Below, in pieces: positions 34,075 to 42,492 of a DNA stretch of 59,974 nucleotides. The translations under genes and the position numbers were made by a program. The stretch lies in contig CAJMSZ010000010.1 of the NCBI GenBank assembly GCA_905216215.1, positions 1-59,974 of the forward strand, read 5' to 3'. How positions within the stretch are numbered: the first letter of the stretch is position 1; the number at the start of each line of letters is the position of its first letter. Below the pieces are notes generated by a model. The model was not told the origin of the DNA and did no database searches. It saw only the letters and a program-made list of their open reading frames with translations. Source of the DNA: an uncultured bacterium. Lineage in GTDB: Bacteria > Bacillota > Clostridia > Lachnospirales > Lachnospiraceae.

Positions 34075-35886
34075 TTAATCAAATAATGCTTCAAATTCTT
34101 CACGTGTAATCTTTTCTTTCTGAAGCAAAAGCTCTGCACAATCATGAAGTACCTTATCGTTTTCTTTTAAAATCTGTTTTGCTTTTACGTAACACTCATC
34201 AATAATCCGTTTCACTTCTGAGTCAATCACAGAAGCGACCTGTTCTCCATATCCTCTGGAAGTACGTCCAAAGTCTCTTCCGATAAATACTTCGTCACTA
34301 TCATTATCATAATCAATCAATCCAAGACGTTCTGACATTCCAAACTTGGTTACCATAGCTTTCGCATAGGCAGTTGCCTGCTTGATATCCTGCGATGCTC
34401 CCGTAGTAATATCATCAAAAATCAGCTCTTCTGCCACACGCCCGCCTAATGCAACCGTAATATCCTGCAGCATTTTCCCTTTGGTATTAAAGACCTCATC
34501 CTTCTCAGGAAGCGGCATAGTGTATCCAGCTGCTCCACTTCCAGTCGGAATGATTGATACGCTGTAGACTGGTCCTACATCAGGAAGCACATGGAACAGA
34601 ATCGCATGTCCTGCCTCGTGAAATGCCGTAATTTTCTTTTCTTTATCCGAAATCACACGACTCTTCTTCTCAGCGCCAATTCCTATCTTCACAAAAGCTT
34701 TGCGAATATCCTGCTGTTGTAAATATGCTTTTCCCTCTTTGGCTGATAAGATTGCCGCCTCATTCAAAAGGTTTTCCAGATCAGCTCCGGAAAATCCTGC
34801 TGTTGTCTGTGCAATTTGCATCAAGTCCACATCATCCCCAAGTGGTTTCCCCTTGGCATGTATCTGGAGAATTTCAAATCGTCCCTGTACATCCGGTCTT
34901 CCAACCACAACCTTACGATCAAAACGTCCGGGTCTTAAGATAGCCGGGTCCAGGATATCTACACGGTTCGTAGCTGCCATTACGATGATTCCTTCATTGA
35001 CACCAAATCCATCCATCTCAACAAGAAGCTGATTCAATGTCTGTTCACGCTCATCATGACCGCCGCCCATACCGGTTCCTCTTCGTCTGGCCACTGCATC
35101 AATTTCATCTATAAAAATAATACAAGGTGCATTCTTCTTGGCTTCTTCGAACAAGTCACGTACTCGGGAAGCTCCGACTCCGACAAACATTTCCACGAAA
35201 TCCGAACCGGAAATAGTAAAGAATGGAACTCTCGCTTCACCGGAAACCGCTTTAGCCAAAAGTGTCTTACCGGTTCCCGGAGGTCCTTCAAGAAGTACCC
35301 CTTTCGGAATTCTCGCACCTACACGGGTATATTTTTCAGGACTACGAAGAAAATCCACGATTTCTTCCAAATCTTCTTTTTCTTCACGTAAGCCTGCTAC
35401 TTTTTCAAAATTCACAGTATTTTCCGTCGTCATCTTTGCACGGCTTTTTCCAAAATTCATAGCCTTGGCATTCACACCGCCATTCTGACGATTCATCATA
35501 GCAAAGACGAGCACGATGCCACCCAGCATCAGAAGTGCAGGCAATACAGAAGTCATGAACAGACTATCCTGAGGGACACTTCTCAGCTTGTAATCCACAT
35601 TGTAAGACTGCAGCAGTTCTTCTACCTCTGTTACATCTGACACATTGAGTTCTTCTTTTGACTTATCCTTTAAACATATCTGAATCGTTCCTGTAGGAAC
35701 CGTCTTATCCGGTTCAATGGTTACACTTTCTATCGTCTTATTCTGCAATGCTTTCAAAAAGTCATAATAGCTGTAACTTTGGTCGGGCCTTACTCCCTGA
35801 GTCAAGAACCAGTACATAATAACCATAAATGCGACACAAACCAGCAAATTTATCCCGCTTAGCCCTTTTGTTTTATTTTTATTCAC
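34075..35886 (-). CDS. ftsH: ATP-dependent zinc metalloprotease FtsH
   Basis: Membrane-anchored AAA+ protease for quality control. 603 residues. Transmembrane helices at about 11-29 and 112-130 flank an external loop. The AAA domain carries Walker A GPPGTGKT (201-208), Walker B IIFIDEIDAV and the second region of homology with the arginine pair in RPGRFDR. The protease domain has HEAGH (423-427) and the third zinc ligand further on. The start is GTG at 35886 with GGGAGGAGCAAAAA upstream. It ends the spoIIE-tilS-hpt-ftsH block conserved in Firmicutes. Confidence 0.98.
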   Translation of the reverse strand: MNKNKTKGLSGINLLVCVAFMVIMYWFLTQGVRPDQSYSYYDFLKALQNKTIESVTIEPDKTVPTGTIQICLKDKSKEELNVSDVTEVEELLQSYNVDYKLRSVPQDSLFMTSVLPALLMLGGIVLVFAMMNRQNGGVNAKAMNFGKSRAKMTTENTVNFEKVAGLREEKEDLEEIVDFLRSPEKYTRVGARIPKGVLLEGPPGTGKTLLAKAVSGEARVPFFTISGSDFVEMFVGVGASRVRDLFEEAKKNAPCIIFIDEIDAVARRRGTGMGGGHDEREQTLNQLLVEMDGFGVNEGIIVMAATNRVDILDPAILRPGRFDRKVVVGRPDVQGRFEILQIHAKGKPLGDDVDLMQIAQTTAGFSGADLENLLNEAAILSAKEGKAYLQQQDIRKAFVKIGIGAEKKSRVISDKEKKITAFHEAGHAILFHVLPDVGPVYSVSIIPTGSGAAGYTMPLPEKDEVFNTKGKMLQDITVALGGRVAEELIFDDITTGASQDIKQATAYAKAMVTKFGMSERLGLIDYDNDSDEVFIGRDFGRTSRGYGEQVASVIDSEVKRIIDECYVKAKQILKENDKVLHDCAELLLQKEKITREEFEALFD

Positions 35887-35904
35887 TTTTTGCTCCTCCC
35901 ACCT

Positions 35905-36426
35905 TTACATCTTTACAACTCCAATGTAAGGTAAGTTTCTATATCTCTGCTTATAGTCCAGACCATATCCAACCACAAACTCATCCGGAATTTCAAATCC
36001 CATATGGTCTACATGGACTTCCCGCACACGTCTGTCCGGCTTATCCAGTAAAGTACAAAGTCTCATACTGTTCGGCTTTCTTTTTTCAAGAATCTCCATC
36101 AGGTATGACAGTGTGCGTCCGGAATCAATAATATCTTCCACAACCAATACATCCTTTCCCTCCAGTGGTTCATCTAAATCTTTGATAATCTTAACCACAC
36201 CACTGGACGAAGTGTCGTCTCCATAGCTGCTGATACTCATGAAATCCATTGTCACCGGAACGGTAATGTGCTTGGCAAGCTGACACATAAAAAATACGCC
36301 ACCCTTTAATACACAAATCATATGAATCTCTTTTCCCTCATATTCCTCACTGATGATTTTTCCCAGCTCCGAAATTCTCTTCTCAACTTCCTCTTCACTT
36401 ATCAGTACATCAATCCGCTCTGCCAT
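35905..36426 (-). CDS. hpt: Hypoxanthine phosphoribosyltransferase
   Basis: Purine salvage: converts hypoxanthine or guanine to the nucleotide with PRPP. 173 residues. The PRPP-binding motif VLVVEDIIDSGRTLS, the flexible-loop segment SSYGDDTSSSG and the closing VVGYGLDYKQRYRNLPYIGV are characteristic. The ATG follows GGAGGAAGTTAA and abuts the tilS stop codon, so the two are translated in tandem. Confidence 0.97.
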   Translation of the reverse strand: MAERIDVLISEEEVEKRISELGKIISEEYEGKEIHMICVLKGGVFFMCQLAKHITVPVTMDFMSISSYGDDTSSSGVVKIIKDLDEPLEGKDVLVVEDIIDSGRTLSYLMEILEKRKPNSMRLCTLLDKPDRRVREVHVDHMGFEIPDEFVVGYGLDYKQRYRNLPYIGVVKM

Positions 36427-37824
36427 TTAACTTCCTCCATTTATCGTAATTTCCACAATCCGCCTCGTCTGTTCTGTCACTTGAAAAACCGGACTCTGTC
36501 TATATCCAACAATCCACCCCACTTCGCCATGAGATACAAGCAATGGAATCTTTTTTCTTTCTTCCTGCGGAATTTTCTCATCAACGAAATATCGTTTCAA
36601 GGTTTTAGAACCACCAAACCGATTAATGGTAATCCTGTCTCCAGGCCGTCGTAAACGTAATTCGACACTTTCTCCTATTATATCATAATCAAACCATTTC
36701 GTGAATGTTTTTTTAGGAACCGGACCTATATCTTCCGTGTTTTCAAAAATACGGCAGCAGATGTCCCATTTTCCCATCTTCCAGCGTTTTCCATCCTCCA
36801 GTTTAACAGAGAATGTTTCCGCAGGCTCTTCCTCTTCTGCCATTGTAGTTTGTTTTTTTCGAATCACTACTCCGTCGTAGACTCTTTCCGCCACCATTCC
36901 GTAAGGCAAGTCTATTTTTCGTCCCGTCTGCTGTTTCACCAGTGCCTCTGTCTGCTTTACATGTATCTCTTCTAAATCCTTATTTTGTCCTGACACTTCT
37001 GCCAGTACATGGTATACAGCCATTCCTCGAATCAACTCCGGAATCTGCTCATACACCGTTTTGTCCATCAGAACCCCACCCCGGGCAGGTCGGGTCATCT
37101 GTTCAAAAGCAGCTTGCTCCTGCATTTCTAAATAGCTCTGTACTTCTCGCAAGTATGTCATCGTTCCATTTATATGCTCTACGGTGCGGGAATTAATCTG
37201 TTCCTGAAAATATGGAATCACATGATTTCGAATACGGTTTCTCGTATAAGTATCATCCAGATTTGTTGCATCTATACAATATTCGATTCCTCTTTTTTCC
37301 AGAAACCCTTCAATTTCTCTTCTTCCCACGCAAAGAAGCGGCCGTATATATACTCCATTCACCGGATATATACCGCCGAGGCCTTTTAACTTACTTCCTC
37401 TTGCCAGATTCCAGAAAAAGGTTTCTGCATTATCATCTGCATGATGAGCCAGTGCAATTTTATTTGCCTGCTCTCTTTCCATTACACGTTCAAATGCTTC
37501 CCTTCGAATCATTCTTCCTGCTTCTTCTTCCGACAGCTTTCGTTCTTTGGCAATCTGGGGAACGTCCGCACGCACAAGTTCCAGTGGAATTTCCCGTTCT
37601 TTGCAAAGACTCCTTACATATTCCTCATCATGTCCGGCCGCCTCTCCACGGATTCCATGATTCACATGAACCACGTAAAGTCCGGCATTCCTCTGCTTAC
37701 AAAGTTCATCCAAAAGTACCAGCAGACAGACGGAATCTGCCCCGCCCGACACTCCTGTAACGATTTTATCTCCTTCAGAAATCATATTCCATCGTTCTAT
37801 AAATTGCTCTACCTTCTTTTGCAT
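36427..37824 (-). CDS. tilS: tRNA(Ile)-lysidine synthase
   Basis: Modifies C34 of tRNA-Ile(CAU) to lysidine, switching it from Met to Ile decoding. The N-terminal PP-loop VSGGADS is at residues 25-31, followed by HVNHGIRG and ALAHHADDNAETFFWNLARGS. The C-terminal TilS domains end with RRPGDRITINRFGGSKTLKR and VGWIVGYRQS. 465 residues from the ATG at 37824, which has AGAGGAAAAGAAC; a longer frame overlaps spoIIE and is not used. Confidence 0.95.
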   Translation of the reverse strand: MQKKVEQFIERWNMISEGDKIVTGVSGGADSVCLLVLLDELCKQRNAGLYVVHVNHGIRGEAAGHDEEYVRSLCKEREIPLELVRADVPQIAKERKLSEEEAGRMIRREAFERVMEREQANKIALAHHADDNAETFFWNLARGSKLKGLGGIYPVNGVYIRPLLCVGRREIEGFLEKRGIEYCIDATNLDDTYTRNRIRNHVIPYFQEQINSRTVEHINGTMTYLREVQSYLEMQEQAAFEQMTRPARGGVLMDKTVYEQIPELIRGMAVYHVLAEVSGQNKDLEEIHVKQTEALVKQQTGRKIDLPYGMVAERVYDGVVIRKKQTTMAEEEEPAETFSVKLEDGKRWKMGKWDICCRIFENTEDIGPVPKKTFTKWFDYDIIGESVELRLRRPGDRITINRFGGSKTLKRYFVDEKIPQEERKKIPLLVSHGEVGWIVGYRQSPVFQVTEQTRRIVEITINGGS

Positions 37825-37849
37825 GTTCTTTTCCTCTTTCGTCTGTCCT

Positions 37850-39265
37850 TTAATTGTAGCATATGTTCCAAATTCCTGCCACAAGAACTGTCATGTCATC
37901 TTCCGGTGGATTTTTACTCAATTCCAATACCTTTTCCAGCAGATAATGTGCAAGCTCACCTGGATTTTCAATCGTTGTTCCCTGAATCAGCAAATCCAGA
38001 ATTCTCTCCTGCTCACCTGCCGGCAGCGCATCCAGCACCCCATCCGTCACCATCACAACCATATCTCCTGACACCAATTCTTTTGTCACACATTCTGCCT
38101 TCAAGCTCTGCACAACTCCCAGTGGAAGGCACTCCGAATAAATATGTTCTATCTTCTCTGCCCGTTTTATGAAAGTCGGTGCGGCTCCTGCCTTGATGAA
38201 CTTACACTTTCCTGTATAAAGATCAAATATGCTCATATCCATTGTAGAAAACATCACGTCTTCCCTCCCCATAACCAGTGCCGTATTCATCATGGAAATG
38301 GCTGTCTCGACTGGAAATCCGGCCCGTAAGAGTTCCTCAAGCATTTCAATTACCATAGCACTTTCTCTTCTGGCTTCTTCCCCGGTTCCCATGCCATCGG
38401 ACAGAATTGCCGTCTCCATTCCTCCCGGCAGCCGACTCATGGAAAAGCTGTCTCCCGATATGGACTGGCAATCCTTTCCAATCCTTGCGGTACCCTGCAT
38501 TGTGTAAAATCCAGGGCCCTCCACGCAGATGAGCATACCATATTCCTGTCCGACCACGCTTCGCTCTCCCTGTGCCGGACACATATTTCTTCCTGTACAT
38601 TTGGACAAAATTGCCGCAAGCACCTTGGTGGGAACGCAGTACCCTCTTTCTGCCTTTGCTGTTAAATGAATCTCATACCTGCCCTGTGCATTCACAAAAA
38701 ACACGGTACTCAGCACACGCACACCTGCCCGTTTCAAATGCCCCCGTATCTTCTTATCCAGTGGCGGGTCCTGGAAAATACTTGCATCCAATTCCCTCAT
38801 AGTATGTTGAATCATCTTTGCAAATGTATCCAGCTGCTCCGCACAATCCTCCCGGCTTTGAATCATTTTGTTTCGCCACACCATCTCTTTCTTTGCATAC
38901 TCAAAAGTCTCCAGTGTAGTTCTCAGAAAACGGGGAGCCATAACACATTGTTTTTGGAGCCTTCTTTTCAGCTCTACATGAAGCTCCGTTCCATAAATTT
39001 CCACCGCGCACAAAATTTCCTGCACCATTTGATAAATCTGTTCTTTTCCCTGTCGCATACAGCTTTCTCTTTTCTCACAGGATTTGCACACCTTATCCTC
39101 TACAATTTCACACATATCCTGTATTTCCCGAGGCAGGAACTGTTCTCTTTGCTCCTCAATTTTCAAAAATTTCTCTCCCAGATGCTTAAGAGACTGGGCA
39201 AACCGGTCCGCCTGCGTCACATATGGATTACGGACAATCCTGTATTCTTCCCTGATATCTTCCAT
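37850..39265 (-). CDS. spoIIE: SpoIIE-type PP2C phosphatase without membrane domain
   Basis: 471 residues. In sporulation SpoIIE dephosphorylates SpoIIAA and so activates sigma-F. The C-terminal PPM/PP2C domain is complete: SGDSFS (270-275), metal-site D290 in LSDGMGTG, the KAGAAPTFI strand, D408 in VTDGVLDA and DDMTV near the end. A Cys cluster (C60, C63, C69) as seen after the membrane part of SpoIIE lies near the N-terminus. The 10-helix membrane domain of about 320 residues present in Bacillus SpoIIE is absent, and there is no room for it upstream. Its position before tilS-hpt-ftsH supports orthology. The ATG follows AGGGGGTAAGGGC. Confidence 0.9.
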   Translation of the reverse strand: MEDIREEYRIVRNPYVTQADRFAQSLKHLGEKFLKIEEQREQFLPREIQDMCEIVEDKVCKSCEKRESCMRQGKEQIYQMVQEILCAVEIYGTELHVELKRRLQKQCVMAPRFLRTTLETFEYAKKEMVWRNKMIQSREDCAEQLDTFAKMIQHTMRELDASIFQDPPLDKKIRGHLKRAGVRVLSTVFFVNAQGRYEIHLTAKAERGYCVPTKVLAAILSKCTGRNMCPAQGERSVVGQEYGMLICVEGPGFYTMQGTARIGKDCQSISGDSFSMSRLPGGMETAILSDGMGTGEEARRESAMVIEMLEELLRAGFPVETAISMMNTALVMGREDVMFSTMDMSIFDLYTGKCKFIKAGAAPTFIKRAEKIEHIYSECLPLGVVQSLKAECVTKELVSGDMVVMVTDGVLDALPAGEQERILDLLIQGTTIENPGELAHYLLEKVLELSKNPPEDDMTVLVAGIWNICYN

Positions 39266-39355
39266 GCCCTTACCCCCTGGTCATATTTATACAATCAAAT
39301 TTCTTTCACAGAATCCGTGGTCGATATGCATGAATCTTCACTTGGCTCATTGTGA

Positions 39356-39388
39356 ATAAAAAAAACTTTGGAAATTACTTTCCAAAGT
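39356..39388 (-). terminator. Terminator after divIC
   Basis: A perfect 11-bp stem AACTTTGGAAA/TTTCCAAAGTT with a 4-base loop and eight following Ts on the minus strand. It separates the yabPQ-divIC unit from spoIIE, so spoIIE should have its own promoter in the 90 bases in front of it, where a TATAAA-like -10 but no clear -35 is visible. Confidence 0.92.
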
Positions 39389-39422
39389 TCATCATTTGCA
39401 ATCTAGAGGCATAGCCGCTTTC

Positions 39423-39740
39423 TTATTCTTGTGCTTTAAACAGAATCTCGTTCTCATGAACAAGACCCAGCTTCTCTTTCGCAACAGATTCGATATACTC
39501 ATCTGTTCCTACATAATCTTTCAATTCATCTATCTCTTCTGAACGTTCCTGTTCCTCTTCAATCATTGACTGAAGTTCTGCTTCCTTTGCCCGATATGCA
39601 CTGTTCTTCTCCTTCAATGAAATTCCGCAGAACAATACGACTACCCCCAGCAACAAAATCACAGAACTGATTGCAAGCACACTTCTCTTGTTCTTACGAA
39701 GACTGCCCGAACGTTTCTTTCTGCTCTTCTTACCTGTCAT
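39423..39740 (-). CDS. divIC: Septum formation initiator DivIC/FtsB-like
   Basis: Small bitopic division protein that works with FtsL and DivIB at the septum. 105 residues: a basic cytoplasmic head (KKSRKKRSGSLRKNKRS), one transmembrane helix at about 20-41 (VLAISSVILLLGVVVLFCGI), then an extracellular coiled coil (AYRAKEAELQSMIEEEQERS) and the closing VAKEKLGLVHENEILF motif. The ATG at 39740 has AAGGTG at 9 bases; a GTG 11 codons upstream lacks a site. Confidence 0.92.
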   Translation of the reverse strand: MTGKKSRKKRSGSLRKNKRSVLAISSVILLLGVVVLFCGISLKEKNSAYRAKEAELQSMIEEEQERSEEIDELKDYVGTDEYIESVAKEKLGLVHENEILFKAQE

Positions 39741-39818
39741 ACTTCCATTCACCTTATATCTTTCGACACCCACTACAGCTTATATTACATTTAATCTTAG
39801 CTTCTTTTTTCATTTTAA

Positions 39819-40157
39819 TCAAGGATTTTTACGCATTTTCCCATCTACAAAAACGTATATTTTTTTCCACATTTTTCTTAAAATCAGAAGGATTTTCCAC
39901 AAAAAAATGCATCCGACTACAAGACCTAGTATGCTGTACCATCGAATCTTCCCGTTATTTGTATGGTAAATTTGCACAAACAAATATCCTCCCATAAAAA
40001 TCCAGTAGACCAAATCTTCTATCTGCACTACTACCTTTTTATGTGGAATTAGTTTTCGCATCACCTTCAGGCTCGAATATAAAGCGTATCCAAATATTCC
40101 ATTTAACGTTGCATGCAGAAAAACCGCAAACTCCTGCTCAATAACCGGCATTTTCAT
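39819..40157 (-). CDS. yabQ: Spore cortex biosynthesis protein YabQ
   Basis: Membrane protein needed for spore cortex formation in Bacillus. 112 residues with about three to four helices: FAVFLHATLNGIFGYALYSS, LVYWIFMGGYLFVQIYHTNN and WYSILGLVVGCIFLWKILL, then a basic tail. It begins directly after the yabP stop (TAA-ATG), so translation is coupled. Pairing with yabP is typical of endospore formers. Confidence 0.9.
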   Translation of the reverse strand: MKMPVIEQEFAVFLHATLNGIFGYALYSSLKVMRKLIPHKKVVVQIEDLVYWIFMGGYLFVQIYHTNNGKIRWYSILGLVVGCIFLWKILLILRKMWKKIYVFVDGKMRKNP

Positions 40158-40448
40158 TTACCCGAATAATTTTGCAAAGAAATGTTCTCCCTGGGCGCGT
40201 CCTGTGTGCGCTTCTGAATACGCAATACTGTCAATATTCCCAGACAAATCCACTTCTCCCTTTTCCAAATTCAGGCGGTTCACATGCATGTCCGTTCCTT
40301 TTACCATCAACATTCCCTGCTCTGTCTCCAAAAGGATTTCATTCAGATCAAAGGACAGCACATCCAGAACTCCCGTAACCATGCTATTCTTCCGGTTATT
40401 TACAACCAATTTATGGTTCTGTGCTTTTGGCACCTGTCTTTCTTCCAA
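40158..40448 (-). CDS. yabP: Sporulation protein YabP
   Basis: Spore-cortex-associated protein of the YabP/YqfC family, 96 residues. It contains NSMVTGVLDVLSFDLNEILL, TEQGMLMVKGTDMHV and a GEVDLSGNIDSIAY strand, the usual beta-rich core. The start is a TTG at 40448 with GGAAAGG/GGAAG upstream. The first ATG would remove 22 residues that align with the family, so TTG is preferred. A sigma-E-like promoter lies 37 bases upstream. Confidence 0.92.
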   Translation of the reverse strand: MEERQVPKAQNHKLVVNNRKNSMVTGVLDVLSFDLNEILLETEQGMLMVKGTDMHVNRLNLEKGEVDLSGNIDSIAYSEAHTGRAQGEHFFAKLFG

Positions 40449-40484
40449 TTTTCTTCCAACCTTTCCTGCAGCTTACTTCTACAC

Positions 40485-40514
40485 ATTATATGAAAGGTTG
40501 TACGATTTTATGAC
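40485..40514 (-). promoter_or_regulatory. Sigma-E-like promoter before yabP-yabQ
   Basis: On the minus strand GTCATAA (40508-40514) and CATATAAT (40485-40492) are 15 bases apart, close to the mother-cell sigma-E pattern (KMATATT, about 14-15, CATACAnT). It lies just outside the 3' end of rqcP. yabP and yabQ are sigma-E genes in Bacillus, which supports the call. Match by eye. Confidence 0.55.
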
Positions 40515-40518
40515 TGTT

Positions 40519-40758
40519 TTACAGATAACGGAACAATTCTGCAGCTTCTTCTTTCTTCGTGGTATCTTTCAAATCAAGTACTTCCACTTTCACTGTCTTC
40601 GTACCAAACTGGATTTCAATGATGTCTCCTTTTTTTACCTTCACAGATGCCTTTGCCACTGCTCCGTTTACCAGAACACGTCCGGCATCGCAAGCCTCAT
40701 TTGCAATTGTGCGCCGCTTAATCAAGCGGGATACCTTTAAAAATTTATCAAGTCTCAT
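40519..40758 (-). CDS. rqcP: S4-domain RNA-binding protein RqcP (YabO)
   Basis: Ribosome-associated quality-control factor; in Bacillus it holds the P-site tRNA during alanine tailing. 79 residues, essentially one S4 domain: MRLDKFLKVSRLIKRRTIAN followed by GRVLVNG and KVKKGDIIEI. The ATG at 40758 has GAGAGGAGAGAAAA upstream; the longer open frame runs back through the hup terminators. Its place before yabP-yabQ-divIC is the usual Firmicute order. Confidence 0.92.
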   Translation of the reverse strand: MRLDKFLKVSRLIKRRTIANEACDAGRVLVNGAVAKASVKVKKGDIIEIQFGTKTVKVEVLDLKDTTKKEEAAELFRYL

Positions 40759-40792
40759 TTTTCTCTCCTCTCCCCGTCTTTCGGGTCTACTA

Positions 40793-40832
40793 AAAAAGGT
40801 CCACCGGACCTTTTCATCGCATGCTTTGCAAC
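40793..40832 (-). repeat. Intergenic element, copy B (includes second terminator hairpin)
   Basis: 33 of 40 bases match 12266-12305. This copy contains the perfect stem AAAAGGTCC/GGACCTTTT (40794-40814), followed by Ts on the minus strand, then the CATCGCATGCTTTGCAAC segment. It lies between the hup terminator and rqcP, so transcripts from hup meet two terminators in series. Confidence 0.65.
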
Positions 40833-40859
40833 AAAAATAGAGAGCGTCAAGCGCTCTCC
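40832..40859 (-). terminator. Terminator after hup
   Basis: GAGAGCG/CGCTCTC stem with a short loop, followed on the minus strand by TATTTTTG, 28 bases after the hup stop. Confidence 0.85.
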
Positions 40860-40887
40860 ATTCCACTATCTATCCTTATAGCAATTC

Positions 40888-41163
40888 TTATGCATTTACT
40901 GCATCTTTCAGAGCTTTACCTGCTTTGAACTTAGGTGCTTTGCATGCTGCAAGTGTCATTGTTTCACCTGTCTGTGGGTTTCTTCCTTCTCTTGCTGCTC
41001 TTTCACTAACTTCGAATGTACCGAATCCTACTAACTGTACTTTTTCACCTTTCTTTAATTCTGATGCTACTACATCAGCAAATGCTTTTAAGGCTTTTTC
41101 TGCGTCTTTCTTGGATATCTCAGCATTTTCTGCAATTGCTGCAACTAATTCAGTTTTATTCAT
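40888..41163 (-). CDS. hup: HU-family DNA-binding protein
   Basis: Histone-like nucleoid protein that bends DNA. 91 residues: helices 1-2 (KTELVAAIAENAEISKKDAE), then the dimer core VQLVGFGTFEVSERAAREGR and the DNA-grasping arm with RNPQTGETMTLAA. The conserved proline P63 in NPQTG is present. The ATG follows AGGAGGAACGATCC. It is transcribed from its own strong promoter and closed by a terminator. Confidence 0.97.
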   Translation of the reverse strand: MNKTELVAAIAENAEISKKDAEKALKAFADVVASELKKGEKVQLVGFGTFEVSERAAREGRNPQTGETMTLAACKAPKFKAGKALKDAVNA

Positions 41164-41259
41164 GGATCGTTCCTCCTAGTATATTATGTTCTGAGTCAAC
41201 AACCTCTCAGTTATCTCCAGCGTCCAATGACTGAAGCGACTCCTCTTCCTTTTAGTTAT

Positions 41260-41288
41260 GTTATATAGGTTTTTGGATTCTTTGTCAA
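41260..41288 (-). promoter_or_regulatory. Promoter of hup
   Basis: TTGACA (41283-41288), 17 bases, TATAAC (41260-41265) on the minus strand, about 95 bases before the hup start. Confidence 0.78.
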
Positions 41289-41298
41289 GCACAATCCT

Positions 41299-41324
41299 TG
41301 AAAAATGCCTAAAAACAAGGCGTT
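41299..41324 (-). terminator. Weak terminator after cotS
   Basis: GCCT...AGGC pair with a 7-base loop, then ATTTTTC on the minus strand. Short stem, so a low-confidence call. Confidence 0.35.
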
Positions 41325-41377
41325 TCCACACACTTTGCCTTGTCCATTCATCCCACATGTATTCTGTATGTCAGTCT

Positions 41378-42370
41378 CTAAACATTAAGTGCAAATATAT
41401 TCGCAAGAAAACGCTTTTTTTCTTCCGTCTGATAAATAGCTTTCTTTAATTTTTCCGTACTCTTTTCCGGAACCCACGCCTTATTCGAATGATAATACAT
41501 ATTAGAAATTTTCCAGAATTTTTCCGGATAAGTAAACCGAATTGCCAGATATTCTCTTTTCTCTTTGCCAAGAGTAATCTCATCGTCATATGCCCGCATC
41601 ATCCGATATCCCAGCCGCTCATCATATTGATGTTTTTCCAGTATTTTCCGCATAAAATAATACAAATCTTCTAGCTGAATCCCATAATGGGCTCTCTCAA
41701 AACCGGCAACTGCAATTCCATCTGACCCCATAATCAAATTGTGATAATTATATTCTCCGTGGATAACCGTACCCTTTGTCTGAACCTCTTGTTCCAGTTC
41801 GCAATATGTAGAACATTCCAGCCTGTCTGCCGCCAGCCTTGCCCAGCCGTACATGTTCTCATATCCTTTCATAAACTCCCGTTCGAAAGAGCCTTTGACA
41901 CTTTTGTGCTTAATGTAGGACTGAACCTTACGCAGTTCTCTGTTATGCCTTTCATACTCTTCCAGCAGAGTACGCTCATTCTTGCCATATGCTCCATCTT
42001 CTTTTTCCATGAGCATCATTTTATGTAACCGTCCTAATGTATGCACACACTCCAAAAGTTCGTTTTCCTTATATACATCACATTCTTTTCCCTGAAACCA
42101 TCGTTTCAGCACATACTTCGTTTCATCCTCTGCCGTCACAATATAATTTCCTTCTTTATCTTTCACAAAGCTATCCACTTTCTCCATTCCCGCTTCCTGT
42201 AAATGTTGATATAATTCTACAAGAAAGGACAGTCTTGTTTCTCTCATTCCGGCTTCCTTTAACAGCATAAGTCCCTGATCTGTTTCACACAGGACTGCTC
42301 CCCGCACCCTGCGTACACTGATTACTTCTATCGGATATTGCTCTAATACGCTCACGCCATAGTCTCTCAT
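41378..42370 (-). CDS. CotS-family spore coat protein (kinase-like fold)
   Basis: 330 residues resembling CotS/YutH/YsxE coat proteins, which have the aminoglycoside-phosphotransferase fold. It shows ETDQGLMLLKEAG (in place of a kinase glycine loop), TLGRLHKM, VIHGEYNYHNLI (in place of HGDLxxxN) and VAGFERAHYGIQLEDLYYFMRK. The catalytic aspartates are altered (HGEYNYHN, GFERA instead of DFE/DWE), suggesting a structural role. The ATG follows AGGGGGAGTTC. A CATACATT stretch at 42407-42414 resembles a sporulation -10 box, without a clear -35. Confidence 0.85.
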   Translation of the reverse strand: MRDYGVSVLEQYPIEVISVRRVRGAVLCETDQGLMLLKEAGMRETRLSFLVELYQHLQEAGMEKVDSFVKDKEGNYIVTAEDETKYVLKRWFQGKECDVYKENELLECVHTLGRLHKMMLMEKEDGAYGKNERTLLEEYERHNRELRKVQSYIKHKSVKGSFEREFMKGYENMYGWARLAADRLECSTYCELEQEVQTKGTVIHGEYNYHNLIMGSDGIAVAGFERAHYGIQLEDLYYFMRKILEKHQYDERLGYRMMRAYDDEITLGKEKREYLAIRFTYPEKFWKISNMYYHSNKAWVPEKSTEKLKKAIYQTEEKKRFLANIFALNV

Positions 42371-42424
42371 GAACTCCCCCTATATATTTCTTTCAACACT
42401 CTCTCTAATGTATGCCCTGAAACG

Positions 42425-42460
42425 GAAAAAGAGAACACAGAAAATCCTGTGCTCTCTTCT
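42425..42460 (-). terminator. Terminator after cca
   Basis: The minus strand reads AAGAGAGCACAG...CTGTGTTCTCTT followed by TTT, a 12-bp stem with one wobble pair. It ends the proS-cca unit. Confidence 0.88.
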
Positions 42461-42492
42461 TAAAATTTTTATAAAAATCCTTCATAAGACAA

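Noticed and set aside
40793..40832. Possible insertion-sequence end or attachment site for the 40-bp element
   Set aside because: No transposase, target duplication or integrase is near either copy; a small intergenic repeat is the more modest reading.
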